Notes under the pieces: model-generated
Databases searched by the model: none
The model's input: the letters and a program-made list of their open reading frames with translations, nothing else
What the model was told of the DNA's origin: nothing
Assembly: GCA_903847285.1 (NCBI GenBank)
Contig: CAINDH010000019.1
Coordinates: 1 to 13,017, forward strand
Source of the DNA: an uncultured Verrucomicrobia subdivision 3 bacterium
GTDB taxonomy: Bacteria; Verrucomicrobiota; Verrucomicrobiae; Limisphaerales; UBA11358
Direction of reading: 5' to 3'
Length of the DNA: 13,017 nt
Shown here: positions 1 to 6,694 of the stretch, in pieces
How the letters are laid out: each line of letters opens with the position of its first letter
Position numbering within the stretch: the stretch's first letter is position 1
Position numbers and translations under genes: made by a program

Positions 1-101
1 CCGCCATCTTTGAATGGATCGAAGTCTTTTACAACCGCGAGCGGTTCCACAGCGCCCTCGGCTATAAATCCCCTGTGGACTTTGAAACCCAACTAAACTA
101 A
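1..101 (+). CDS. IS3-family transposase (OrfB), C-terminal fragment, 5' end outside window
   Basis: Reading from base 3, the frame gives 32 residues ending at a TAA at 99-101. They contain [16 protein letters not shown] followed by VDFE, the typical end of the rve integrase domain of IS3-family OrfB proteins, where a tyrosine-rich strand is followed by H-x-x-LG-x-x-(S/T)P. The catalytic DDE residues would lie upstream, outside the window, so it cannot be told whether the element is intact. This is the only convincing coding sequence on the plus strand, and it converges on the minus-strand genes. It marks the left border of the chromosomal housekeeping region seen here. Confidence 0.8.
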   Translation, partial: AIFEWIEVFYNRERFHSALGYKSPVDFETQLN

Positions 102-130
102 AAATACCCATGCCTCATGCATTCACTCCC

Positions 131-155
131 TGTCCACCAAATCGAGGCAAGGCCA
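131..155 (+). mobile_element. Possible right terminal inverted repeat of the IS3-type element
   Basis: About 30 bases after the transposase stop there is TGTCCACC followed by a purine-rich stretch ending in GGCCA. IS3-family right ends often begin with a GTCCAC-like block, have a G-rich middle and end in CA, shortly after the transposase stop. The left end is outside the window, so the inverted-repeat match and the target duplication cannot be verified. This is inference from position and general resemblance. Confidence 0.3.
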
Positions 156-184
156 AACTGATGGGATAGGTCGTCTTCATAGGT

Positions 185-208
185 GTAAGGCAGTTATCTG
201 CCTCTTAC
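185..208. other. Hairpin between the IS end and the membrane-protein gene
   Basis: AGGCAG and CTGCCT flank a TTAT loop (188-203), giving a 6-bp perfect stem. With a 2-base bulge the stem extends by three more pairs (GTA/TAC). It lies about 50 bases past the stop of the minus-strand gene ending at 258. It could end transcription of the sigma/anti-sigma pair, but no T-run follows on either strand, so the role is uncertain. The rest of 102-257 shows no coding sequence. Confidence 0.3.
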
Positions 209-257
209 TGGAAGATTACAAGAGAAATGTTCCGTTACCGCCATCAACCTCCTTGGC

Positions 258-1025
258 TTACAAATATTTTTGTATGTCGGCCTCTTCGCCTACCATACCG
301 AGTAGATATACTTTTCCATCCTGCGTCCAGGTAGCGGTAATCAGGCGGTTCACCTGAGCGAATTGCGGAACAGAACTCTCCGGCGCACCCCTCACAGATT
401 TAGCATCCACTACGAACAGCCAGAGATCACTGGCTGCGCCGGGTGGCAATGCCTTTCCGGTGCGGAAACAAATCATGGAGGCCCGTGTGTTGCGCCAGCC
501 TTGGATAGCACAGCCACTTTGCGCTACCTGCTTCAACGGCTCGGACACGATAAAATCCGCCGGCGCTTTTTTTTCTTTCAGAAATGCACGGATTTTCCCG
601 GCATCGTCCGTCAGCAGATCCATCGCGTAACCGCGCAAGGCCACGCTGACCATCTGATTTTGGAAAACGGCGAGTGTGTCCTCCGCCGGACGACGATGGC
701 TGTAGGCAAATACCGCGAGCAGCGCCAACGCGATGACGGCGAGCAGCGCAAGCGCGCGTTGCAAATTAATCGTCGGATGCAAAAGTCTCCGTTGACTCGC
801 AGCGTGTTCGGAAAGGATTTGTTCCTTGAGTCCGGCAGGGACGGCAATCTGTCGGAATTTTTCGCGCAGCACGAATTGCCGCGCGCAATGCATCTCTAGC
901 CATTTCGCGAGTGACTCATCGCTTTTCGCCAAGACGAGCGCGGCAGCAATTTGCGGATCGCGTTCGTCCTCCGCGCAGTGGTGGCGGTAGAGCAAGAGAA
1001 TGTCTTTGGCTTCGTCGCGGTTCAT
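258..1025 (-). CDS. Single-pass membrane protein, probable anti-sigma factor partner of the adjacent ECF sigma
   Basis: This 255-residue protein has a cytoplasmic N-terminal part of about 88 residues that is helix-rich (RHHCAED near residue 14). One hydrophobic segment spans about residues 90-107 and is followed by HRR. The C-terminal domain of about 145 residues contains a Cys-x4-Trp motif (GCAIQGW, 171-177), then SMICFRTG (183-190) and LWLFVVD (201-207). The start ATG (1025-1023) overlaps the sigma stop as ATGA, so the two are translationally coupled. A membrane protein coupled to an ECF sigma gene is the standard layout for a sigma/anti-sigma pair. No zinc-binding HxxxCxxC motif of the classical ZAS anti-sigma domain is present, so the role rests on context and topology. 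The Cys/Trp C-terminal domain resembles one I associate with hypothetical proteins of Verrucomicrobiota. The ligand or stress sensed is unknown. Confidence 0.6.
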   Translation of the reverse strand: MNRDEAKDILLLYRHHCAEDERDPQIAAALVLAKSDESLAKWLEMHCARQFVLREKFRQIAVPAGLKEQILSEHAASQRRLLHPTINLQRALALLAVIALALLAVFAYSHRRPAEDTLAVFQNQMVSVALRGYAMDLLTDDAGKIRAFLKEKKAPADFIVSEPLKQVAQSGCAIQGWRNTRASMICFRTGKALPPGAASDLWLFVVDAKSVRGAPESSVPQFAQVNRLITATWTQDGKVYLLGMVGEEADIQKYL

Positions 1026-1534
1026 GGGGTTGACGGCGGAGTTGAAGTGACCGTGAGCAACTGATGCAGCCGCGACAAGCCGCGCGTCAGGCGCGATTTG
1101 ACCGTGCCCAGCGGCACGTCGAGCGTTTCAGCAATTTCGTTGTAGGAATAGTCCTGCAAATAAAACAATGCCACAGGCGCTTGGTAAATGTCATCCAGTT
1201 GCCCGAGCGCCTTTAGCACCTGCGCGGAGTCCAGCCGGTTGACCGAGGGCGGCGTAATGGCAGGCAATTCCGCTGCCGCGAAGTCCAGTTCGATGTGTGG
1301 AAAACGGCTTTCCCGCCGGCGCGTGCCGAGGAATTCACGGTGCAAGGTGGTGAACAGCCAGGTCTTCACTTTCGTTTTATCGCGAAGTTGATGCCCTTTA
1401 GCCGCCCAGATACAGAATGTTTGCTGGGCAAGATCGCACGCCGACGCCTCGTCTCGCGTGAGACTGAAAGCGAACTGATACAGCATCCCGTAATAAGCGG
1501 TCACCAGACCGTCAAAGTCCAGATGGTCAGCCAT
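1022..1534 (-). CDS. ECF-family RNA polymerase sigma factor (sigma-70 family, regions 2 and 4 only)
   Basis: The 170 residues hold the two domains that define extracytoplasmic-function sigma factors. Region 2 (about 7-74) includes SLTRDEASACDLAQQTF and KTWLFTTLHREFL, which correspond to the core-binding and -10 recognition helices. Region 4 (about 104-157) has the helix-turn-helix YNEIAETLDVPLGTVKSRL (131-149), which reads the -35 element. There is no region 1.1 or 3, and the length is normal for the family. The gene is 159 bp downstream of ftsZ on the same strand, and its stop overlaps the next gene's start by 4 bases. No clear Shine-Dalgarno sequence precedes the ATG. A promoter of ECF type lies at 1554-1581, which suggests autoregulation. 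The regulon is unknown; proximity to ftsZ makes envelope stress a reasonable guess only. Confidence 0.88.
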   Translation of the reverse strand: MADHLDFDGLVTAYYGMLYQFAFSLTRDEASACDLAQQTFCIWAAKGHQLRDKTKVKTWLFTTLHREFLGTRRRESRFPHIELDFAAAELPAITPPSVNRLDSAQVLKALGQLDDIYQAPVALFYLQDYSYNEIAETLDVPLGTVKSRLTRGLSRLHQLLTVTSTPPSTP

Positions 1535-1553
1535 AGTGCGACATCAACATCAA

Positions 1554-1581
1554 TGAGAGTGCGTCTATAGCAAATTGTTCC
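1554..1581 (-). promoter_or_regulatory. Candidate ECF-type promoter of the sigma/anti-sigma pair
   Basis: On the minus strand GGAACAA (from 1581) is followed after 16 bases by TCTCA (1558-1554). The best-known ECF promoter class (sigma-E type) has GAACTT, 16-17 bases, then TCTGA or TCAAA, so both boxes and the spacing fit. Transcription would start only about 12-15 bases before the sigma ATG. The same stretch contains TGCTATAGA, which resembles an extended -10 for the housekeeping sigma, so dual control is possible. This is inference from motif matching by eye. Confidence 0.35.
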
Positions 1582-1625
1582 AAATAATCCGCACGGAAAC
1601 GAATCTTGCCATCGTTTGTGGGGAG

Positions 1626-1657
1626 AAAAATTCAGAACAGCGACGGCGAATGCGTCG
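1626..1657 (-). terminator. Weak candidate terminator downstream of ftsZ
   Basis: On the minus strand CGACG and CGTCG (1657-1653 and 1645-1641) can pair around a 7-base loop. Nine or ten bases later comes AATTTTT (1632-1626). The stem is only 5 bp and the gap to the T-run is long, so termination would be inefficient. It is the only terminator-like structure seen in the 159 bp between ftsZ and the sigma gene. Confidence 0.2.
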
Positions 1658-1693
1658 GGAATTAGCGCAGTAGAATGATGGTCCGCACAGCTA

Positions 1694-2902
1694 TCAATTC
1701 AGCGTGAACCCGCGCCGGATGTAAGTAGGCACATCCAGATCTTCGCCGCGATGCAGCGTTGGCTCGCTCTTGTCGAAACGGCCTTTGGAGATGATGGTCA
1801 GCGGTAATTGCGTCTGCACCGGCTTGGTCGCGTTGCGGCGGCGAGCGGGACGGACGGTGACACCAATCAACGCAGCAGGCGTTGGCGTTGTGATACGATT
1901 GCCGCCTGCCGCCGCCGCGCGGTTCTGCTTGGCGGCGATGATGGTGACGCACAATTTATTCTGTAACGCCGCGTCCACCGCCGCGCCCATGATAATCTGC
2001 GCGTGGTTGCACTGGCGTTTCACCTGTTCCATCACGCGGTTGACCTCTGCCATCGTCAAATCTTTCCCCGCCGTCAAACACACGAGCACAGCGTCGGATT
2101 CAGCCAGCGCACGACCTTCGTCCAGCAGCGGATGCGCAAGAATTTTTTCCACCGCGTCGCGGGAACGTCCCACGCCTGAGGCTTCGACAAACGCAAAGGC
2201 ATTCTCCGCATGACGGTCTTTTAGCAACGCGCACAAATCGCCAAAGTGAACCTGAATCAAACCGGGGCGCATCAGCAACTGCCACACGCCGCGCACGCCT
2301 TCGAGAAGAAATTGATCCACGCGGTTAAAGATGTCCACGAGGCTGGTGTTTTCATCCAGCAACTTCAAAATTTTCCGACCTGGCAAACAGATGACACCAT
2401 CAGCGGCGGACTGTAATTGTTCCAAACTTTGCAGCGCCTGCGCCTCACGGCGCGGGCCTTCGCCTTCGAACGGCAGCGTGACAAACGCCAGCACCAGCGC
2501 ACCCGCCTCGCGCGCAGCCCTCGCCAGCACAGGGGAAATGCCGCTGCCCGCACCCCCTCCGAGTCCGGCGAGGATGAAAATGACATCCGCACCCGCGCAC
2601 GCGGATTTGAGCGTGGAGAATTGTTCTTCAGCCAACGCTTTGCCGCGCTCGGGGTCGCCGCCCGAACCAAGTCCGCGCAGCAATTTGTTTTCGAGATGAA
2701 TCTTCACCGTCGCGGGCGTCGCGGCGAGCGACGCGGCATCAGTATTGATGGCGGCGGTTTGCGCAGCGGCGTATTCCGGTGTGGCAAGCATCGCGAGCAT
2801 TGCGCTGCTGGCATTGCCGACGGCGAAAAATTTCACGGCTGGCCCGGTGGACGTTTCCGAAATGAGATCAGGTGTTTGATTTTCCATAACCAATTTCTCC
2901 AT
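1694..2902 (-). CDS. ftsZ: Cell division protein FtsZ, highly divergent, with altered nucleotide-binding and catalytic loops
   Basis: FtsZ is the tubulin-like GTPase that forms the Z-ring. This 402-residue protein keeps the fold landmarks: INTDA (52-56), RGLGSG (76-81), the signature region GGGAGSG (115-121), LPFEGEGPRR (143-152) and the tubulin C-terminal domain to about residue 325. A variable linker of about 60 residues follows, then the conserved tail EDLDVPTYIRR (387-397), which matches the peptide that binds FtsA. Several key positions differ from the usual family. The glycine-rich T1 loop is reduced to VGNASSA (28-34). The signature threonine is Ala118. The T7 loop, normally N-x-D-F-A-D, reads QVHFGD (217-222), with His219 in place of one catalytic aspartate while Asp222 is kept. 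The guanine-contacting Asn region reads FNRVDQ. The position last after ftsQ-ftsA and the intact tail support the name; GTPase activity is doubtful. A second ATG at 2887 has GGAG nine bases upstream and may be the real start (397 residues). Confidence 0.85.
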   Translation of the reverse strand: MEKLVMENQTPDLISETSTGPAVKFFAVGNASSAMLAMLATPEYAAAQTAAINTDAASLAATPATVKIHLENKLLRGLGSGGDPERGKALAEEQFSTLKSACAGADVIFILAGLGGGAGSGISPVLARAAREAGALVLAFVTLPFEGEGPRREAQALQSLEQLQSAADGVICLPGRKILKLLDENTSLVDIFNRVDQFLLEGVRGVWQLLMRPGLIQVHFGDLCALLKDRHAENAFAFVEASGVGRSRDAVEKILAHPLLDEGRALAESDAVLVCLTAGKDLTMAEVNRVMEQVKRQCNHAQIIMGAAVDAALQNKLCVTIIAAKQNRAAAAGGNRITTPTPAALIGVTVRPARRRNATKPVQTQLPLTIISKGRFDKSEPTLHRGEDLDVPTYIRRGFTLN

Positions 2903-2906
2903 TCAC

Positions 2907-4133
2907 TCAAGAGCGTTGTAACAAGCGCCGCAAACCGCCCTTGAGATTCGCGACTGAAAAAAGCGGTTTTGAACTGCGCTGACGGTTTTTCAACGAGCCG
3001 TATTTCACCAGCCCGATGGCGGCGGCGAATTCCGGCTGGTCAAGCGCAGCGGTCAGCCCGTTGATGGCACTGGCACGCGCGGCGGTGACGTTCATCTGAA
3101 AAACATTTTCTGCCAGCGTCACGATTCCCGGCACGCGGGATGAGCCGCCGCAAAGGAAAATTCCGGAGCGGAGATAATCCGTAAGTCCGGCCTCTTCAAG
3201 TTCACGAGCGATGAGCTGAAAGATCTCCTCGATGCGCGCGGACATGATGCGCTGCAAATGTTCCTGGTTGATGCGCTTGAGTTCGAGGCCGAGATCGTTG
3301 GTGATGCTGATGCTCTGACCTTTCGCGGATTCGTTCACGATGGCCGAGCCGTGTTCAATCTTTAATTTCTCCGCCCGGCTCAAGGGAACTTTTAATCCGT
3401 AGGCAAGATCGTTGGAAACATGGTCGCCGCCGACTGCGAGCACTCCCGTGTGCCGGATTGCACCATCGGAGTATACCGTGTATTCCGTCGTGCCGCCGCC
3501 GATATCAATCACGAGAGCGCCCATCTCCTTATGCTCGCTGGTGAGCAGCGCAAGCGAGGCGGCGATGCCGTTGAAAACAATTTCATCCACTTCAAGCTGC
3601 GTGCCGCGCACGAGGCGGATGGCGTTTTGCAATCGATTCGCGTGGCCGTGGATGACGTGCATATCCACTTCAAGTCGCGCGCCGAGCATCCCGACGGGAT
3701 TCGTGACGCCGTCCTGTCCGTCCACAAAAAAATGCTGGCGCACTGCGTGAATCACGGTGTTCTCGGCAGGCAGATTGATGGCCTTCGCGTTCTTGATGAC
3801 ATCAGCGACATCGTCTTCGGTAATTTCACGCTCGGCAGAAACGACAACGTGCGTGCCACGATTGTTGAAGCCGCGCACATGGCCGCCACTGACACCGAGA
3901 TACACGCTGCGTATTTCTACCTGCGCCATCTGCTCCGCCTCGAAAAGGGCCGCGCGCAAATCTTCCTCACAATGCTCCTGATTGATAATCTCGCCCTTGC
4001 GCACGCCGCGCGAGCGCGACTGGCCGAGGCCGATAATATTCAGCGCACCGTCGTCGCCCAGCTCGCCGACGACCGCGCAAATTTTCGACGTGCCGACTTC
4101 CAAGCCGACAATGATGTTCGCATCTTCAAACAT
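2907..4133 (-). CDS. ftsA: Cell division protein FtsA
   Basis: FtsA is an actin-like ATPase that tethers FtsZ filaments to the membrane and recruits later division proteins. The 408 residues show the actin-fold motifs in order: phosphate-1 VGLEVGTSK (9-17), the FtsA-specific 1C domain (about 84-163, starting GHVRGFN), phosphate-2 VIDIGGGTTEY (208-218) and the adenosine motif FLCGGSSRVPG (326-336). The C-terminus LKGGLRRLLQRS (397-408) is the amphipathic membrane-targeting helix. The length is normal. The start ATG (4133-4131) overlaps the end of ftsQ by 8 bases, preceded by an A8 run and a GGA. The stop lies 4 bases before the outermost ftsZ ATG. No key residue seems missing, in contrast to its partner FtsZ. 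Confidence 0.96.
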   Translation of the reverse strand: MFEDANIIVGLEVGTSKICAVVGELGDDGALNIIGLGQSRSRGVRKGEIINQEHCEEDLRAALFEAEQMAQVEIRSVYLGVSGGHVRGFNNRGTHVVVSAEREITEDDVADVIKNAKAINLPAENTVIHAVRQHFFVDGQDGVTNPVGMLGARLEVDMHVIHGHANRLQNAIRLVRGTQLEVDEIVFNGIAASLALLTSEHKEMGALVIDIGGGTTEYTVYSDGAIRHTGVLAVGGDHVSNDLAYGLKVPLSRAEKLKIEHGSAIVNESAKGQSISITNDLGLELKRINQEHLQRIMSARIEEIFQLIARELEEAGLTDYLRSGIFLCGGSSRVPGIVTLAENVFQMNVTAARASAINGLTAALDQPEFAAAIGLVKYGSLKNRQRSSKPLFSVANLKGGLRRLLQRS

Positions 4134-5097
4134 TTTTTTTCCGGGGTTTAACGGGTTTCGTTTTTGGTGTCGCCACCGGCACTAGGCCAGTCATCGCCCA
4201 GCGCACCGGCACATTATTTTCCACCGCCAAATCGGCCGAGGCGATCGCACGTTGCTGGCGTAATCCCAAATCGTAAATCTGGCGCCAGCGCTGCATCTGC
4301 TGGTTAAAATTATCAAGGCCGAACGTAATCGTGCTCCCCTGTCCGGTCGAAACAACCAGCACCCCCGGTGAGGAAATATCTACGCGCCGCAAATCCACCA
4401 AGCCGACCATCGGCGAATGGTCAAACGCGCCGATCAAATTTAACGCAGCCTGCGCTGCGGCAAAATCCGCTTGCGGGACCGCCGCGCCCAGCTTGAACTT
4501 CATGGCATTTAAACCGGAAATCACCGGAAGTTGCGGGTTCACTTGCGCCACGGGCACGACACAATCGCGCGGGTCACGCGGCTTCATCGCCACGCCAGAC
4601 TTATCCAGATGCGTGACCGCCACAGCAAAATTTCCCGCCGCATCGACGCACGGCGTATTGACTTGCGCGACCGGATCGCGCTCCGTCACACGAATTCGCA
4701 AGGTGTGCGGCAGCACGCGTTCAACGGAAACCGTTTCCAAGCCGGAGACCAGTTCCAAATTCTGTTTAACGGCTTCCAAGTTGAGCGCGATGAGATTCGC
4801 CCCCAGCTTCACATTCGACCATTGGCGCAATTGCTCAGGCAAAATCACGCCGTCCGTCTGCACCTCCACTTTAAGAATAGCGAAGTCAGGATTGGCATAG
4901 ACAAATTTATCCAGCAACAGTTCGCCCGTGCGCCAGATGAGGTAGAGCCCGAAAAAAGTGCCGAACGCGATGGAAAATAAAATCGTTACGAGCCGCACGC
5001 GCGTAGCACGCACTTGATCAGAGCGCAGCTTCACGTCGAGAACGTGTTCGCGCCCCGTCCGCCGATTGCGTTTTTTATGTTCGCGTTTAAACCACAT
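4126..5097 (-). CDS. ftsQ: Cell division protein FtsQ/DivIB
   Basis: FtsQ is a bitopic membrane protein that bridges cytoplasmic and periplasmic divisome parts through FtsL and FtsB. The 323-residue protein has a very basic cytoplasmic tail (about 1-33), one transmembrane helix (about 34-56), then a POTRA domain (about 72-141, FAILKVEVQ to RIRVTERDPVA). The FtsQ/DivIB beta domain follows and ends near ADLAVENNVPVRW (288-300). A short basic Pro/Lys tail (PKTKPVKPRKKNV) follows. The sequence outside the POTRA domain is poorly conserved, as is usual for the family; the call also rests on the place between ddl and ftsA. It starts 8 bases after the ddl stop and overlaps ftsA by 8 bases. Confidence 0.9.
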   Translation of the reverse strand: MWFKREHKKRNRRTGREHVLDVKLRSDQVRATRVRLVTILFSIAFGTFFGLYLIWRTGELLLDKFVYANPDFAILKVEVQTDGVILPEQLRQWSNVKLGANLIALNLEAVKQNLELVSGLETVSVERVLPHTLRIRVTERDPVAQVNTPCVDAAGNFAVAVTHLDKSGVAMKPRDPRDCVVPVAQVNPQLPVISGLNAMKFKLGAAVPQADFAAAQAALNLIGAFDHSPMVGLVDLRRVDISSPGVLVVSTGQGSTITFGLDNFNQQMQRWRQIYDLGLRQQRAIASADLAVENNVPVRWAMTGLVPVATPKTKPVKPRKKNV

Positions 5098-5105
5098 TTA
5101 ATCAC

Positions 5106-6008
5106 TCATTTCCGCTGCAGCGCCAAGTCAACCATCCGCTGGCAAAGCTCTGCATAATTCATTCCCGCTGCGGCTGCCGCCTTCGGCAGCAAACTCGTCT
5201 CGGTCATGCCGGGCAGCGTGTTCACTTCGAGCACCACAGGCGATCCATCCGCGCGAACCATCACATCCACGCGGGAATAATCCCGCCCGCCCACCGCCTT
5301 GAACGCCGCGAGCGCGGCGTCCTGAATGCGCTTCGTCGTGGCCGCGTCAAAATCCGCTGGACAAAAGTATTCCGACGCCCCCGCGGTGTATTTCGTCTGA
5401 TAATCGTAGCTGCCCGTCTTTGGTCGGACTTCCACCACCGGCAAAACTTGGTCGCCCAATATCCCCACCGTCGTCTCGCGCCCGACAATTTTTTCTTCAA
5501 CCAAAACTTCCGTGTCGAATTTTAACGACTCGGCGATTGCCTTTGGCCAGTCTTCCGCCCGCTCGACAAATTGCAGCCCCACGCTTGAACCTTGTCGCGA
5601 CGGCTTGACGACTAGCGGTAATTGCAAGCCGACAGGCAAGCCTGCCTCGGCAGAGTGAACCACGGCAAACCTTGCCGATGGCACACACGTCTCCAAACAA
5701 CTCTGCTTGGTCAAAACTTTGTCAAACGCAATCCGGCTCGCAGCCGCATCGCAACCAGTATATGGCACGCCGAGCTTATCGAGTTGCTTCTGCACTGTGC
5801 CGTCTTCGCCGTAAGTTCCATGCAACGCGAGAAATACCACGTCCGTCTGTGATGGCAAAATCCAGTCCGGTGTTTTCGGATCCAATTTATTCACCTCGTG
5901 GCCGAGCGAACGCAGCGCCGACGCCACCGCCGCGCCTGTGCGCAACGAGACTTCGCGTTCCGCGCTCGGCCCGCCCAGCATCACAGTGATGTTCAACTTC
6001 CGGCTCAT
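5106..6008 (-). CDS. ddl: D-alanine--D-alanine ligase
   Basis: Ddl is a cytoplasmic ATP-grasp enzyme that joins two D-alanines with ATP, making the dipeptide MurF adds to the precursor. The 300 residues contain GGPSAEREVS (12-21), LHGTYGEDG (62-70), YTGCDAAASRIAFDK (83-97), PLVVKPSRQGSSVG (131-144) and EYFCPA (213-218). The C-terminal metal and substrate motif EVNTLPGMTETSLLPK (261-276) is also present. The length is normal and the motifs look intact. The ATG (6008-6006) overlaps the upstream toxin stop as ATGA. A clear Shine-Dalgarno (GTGAGGA, five A residues before the ATG) is embedded in the end of the toxin gene. Expression is therefore physically tied to the vapBC-type module upstream. 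Confidence 0.96.
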   Translation of the reverse strand: MSRKLNITVMLGGPSAEREVSLRTGAAVASALRSLGHEVNKLDPKTPDWILPSQTDVVFLALHGTYGEDGTVQKQLDKLGVPYTGCDAAASRIAFDKVLTKQSCLETCVPSARFAVVHSAEAGLPVGLQLPLVVKPSRQGSSVGLQFVERAEDWPKAIAESLKFDTEVLVEEKIVGRETTVGILGDQVLPVVEVRPKTGSYDYQTKYTAGASEYFCPADFDAATTKRIQDAALAAFKAVGGRDYSRVDVMVRADGSPVVLEVNTLPGMTETSLLPKAAAAAGMNYAELCQRMVDLALQRK

Positions 6009-6412
6009 TTTTTCCTCACAAAATTTTCCAGTGACACCGCTATTTTTGAGAACGCCTTCAAAACCTGCTTGTCAGTCGTTACCAGTGGCACATCCAAATC
6101 CATCGCCAACGCAACATATTCGCAGTCATAGGCGGAACATTTTGACTGCATCGCCAACTCTAAAACCTTCCTGGAATCAACGGTGTATTCACGTCCGGCA
6201 ATCGCTTCTTCTGCCAGGCGCAACGACGCCATTCCCAAGTCAAAACTCATGCCCTCGTGCAGTAAATATTTCAACAGCGTGTTGCGAAATTCCGAACGCC
6301 ACAGCAACGGCGCCACCCAAATCGGATCTTCCGCACAAACCGCTTCCGCTTTTGCCGAATACTCGGTGTGAATCGCGAAATAGGCGATGAGGTTAGCATC
6401 CGCGACAATCAT
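6005..6412 (-). CDS. vapC: PIN-domain toxin, VapC type
   Basis: VapC toxins are Mg-dependent PIN-domain ribonucleases that typically cut tRNA or rRNA and are blocked by a cognate antitoxin. The 135-residue protein begins MIVADANL and shows the expected acidic residues: Asp5, Glu41 (in WRSEFRN), Asp96 (in SAYDCEYVALA) and Asp114 (in VTTDKQVLKAF). All four are present, so the enzyme is probably active. The start at 6412 is chosen because it overlaps the antitoxin stop as ATGA and has GGAAGG about 6 bases upstream; a longer reading frame to 6433 has no such support. Its own stop overlaps the ddl start as ATGA. The RNA target cannot be read from the sequence. A toxin gene embedded between murB and ddl is not part of the usual dcw cluster. 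Confidence 0.9.
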   Translation of the reverse strand: MIVADANLIAYFAIHTEYSAKAEAVCAEDPIWVAPLLWRSEFRNTLLKYLLHEGMSFDLGMASLRLAEEAIAGREYTVDSRKVLELAMQSKCSAYDCEYVALAMDLDVPLVTTDKQVLKAFSKIAVSLENFVRKK

Positions 6413-6648
6413 GCCCGACCTTCCCGCTTCCACCGATCTATCTGCCCTGCCGTGGCCTTAAACTTCATCGTCGCTCGCACTGCCCGCGCCCGGGCAATCA
6501 GCGCCTGGACATCCACCGGCACGCTGCGCACGCTGGATTCCAACACCGCAATAGCCTCGGTGTTCAGGCTACGCCCATGCGTAGCCGCCCGTTTCTTCAA
6601 CGCCAAATGGGCTTCTTTTGACAATCCCTTGATCGTAATCGTGATCAT
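6409..6648 (-). CDS. vapB: Ribbon-helix-helix antitoxin, VapB/FitA type
   Basis: The 79-residue protein starts MITITIKGLSKEAHLALKKR, a beta strand and helix of a ribbon-helix-helix DNA-binding domain, followed by ATHGRSLNTEAIAVLE as the second helix. This closely resembles FitA-like antitoxins. The C-terminal part (about 45-79, basic, ending DRWKREGRA) would be the toxin-binding tail. Such antitoxins neutralise the PIN toxin and, with it, repress their own promoter. The ATG at 6648 is preferred over an upstream TTG at 6666 because the protein fold begins right after it. A promoter and three phased TTGCG repeats lie directly upstream. The gene starts 46 bases after the murB stop. Confidence 0.87.
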   Translation of the reverse strand: MITITIKGLSKEAHLALKKRAATHGRSLNTEAIAVLESSVRSVPVDVQALIARARAVRATMKFKATAGQIDRWKREGRA

Positions 6649-6682
6649 GGCGCAACCATAACGCAACCATTTCGCAAGTCAA
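6648..6682 (-). promoter_or_regulatory. Candidate promoter of vapBC, apparently leaderless
   Basis: On the minus strand TTGACT (6682-6677) is separated by 16 bases from TATGGT (6660-6655). These match the housekeeping -35 in 5 of 6 and the -10 in 4 of 6 positions. Transcription would begin about 7 bases after the -10, which falls on the antitoxin ATG itself (6648). No Shine-Dalgarno sequence precedes that ATG, in line with leaderless translation. The promoter would also feed ddl, ftsQ, ftsA and ftsZ downstream. Seen by eye only; the start site is inferred. Confidence 0.45.
6651..6677 (-). repeat. Three TTGCG direct repeats at 11-bp spacing, candidate VapBC operator
   Basis: TTGCG occurs on the minus strand at 6677-6673, 6666-6662 and 6655-6651, exactly 11 bp apart. 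The two copies nearest the gene extend to ATGGTTGCG. They lie across the spacer and the -10 of the candidate vapB promoter. Ribbon-helix-helix proteins often bind tandem sites about one helical turn apart, so this may be the autorepression operator. That role is inferred. Confidence 0.45.
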
Positions 6683-6694
6683 CGAATTTGCCGT

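Noticed and set aside
4133..4140. A8 run before the ftsA start as a programmed frameshift site
   Set aside because: Both ftsQ and ftsA have complete, normal ends in their own frames, so no slippage is needed.
3420..4151. A 243-residue open frame on the plus strand
   Set aside because: It is antisense to ftsA, whose motifs are complete; the composition is that of a shadow frame.
6413..6433. Seven-residue N-terminal extension of the PIN toxin
   Set aside because: The ATG at 6412 gives the usual PIN start MIVADAN, has a GGAAGG site and forms a 4-base overlap with the antitoxin stop.
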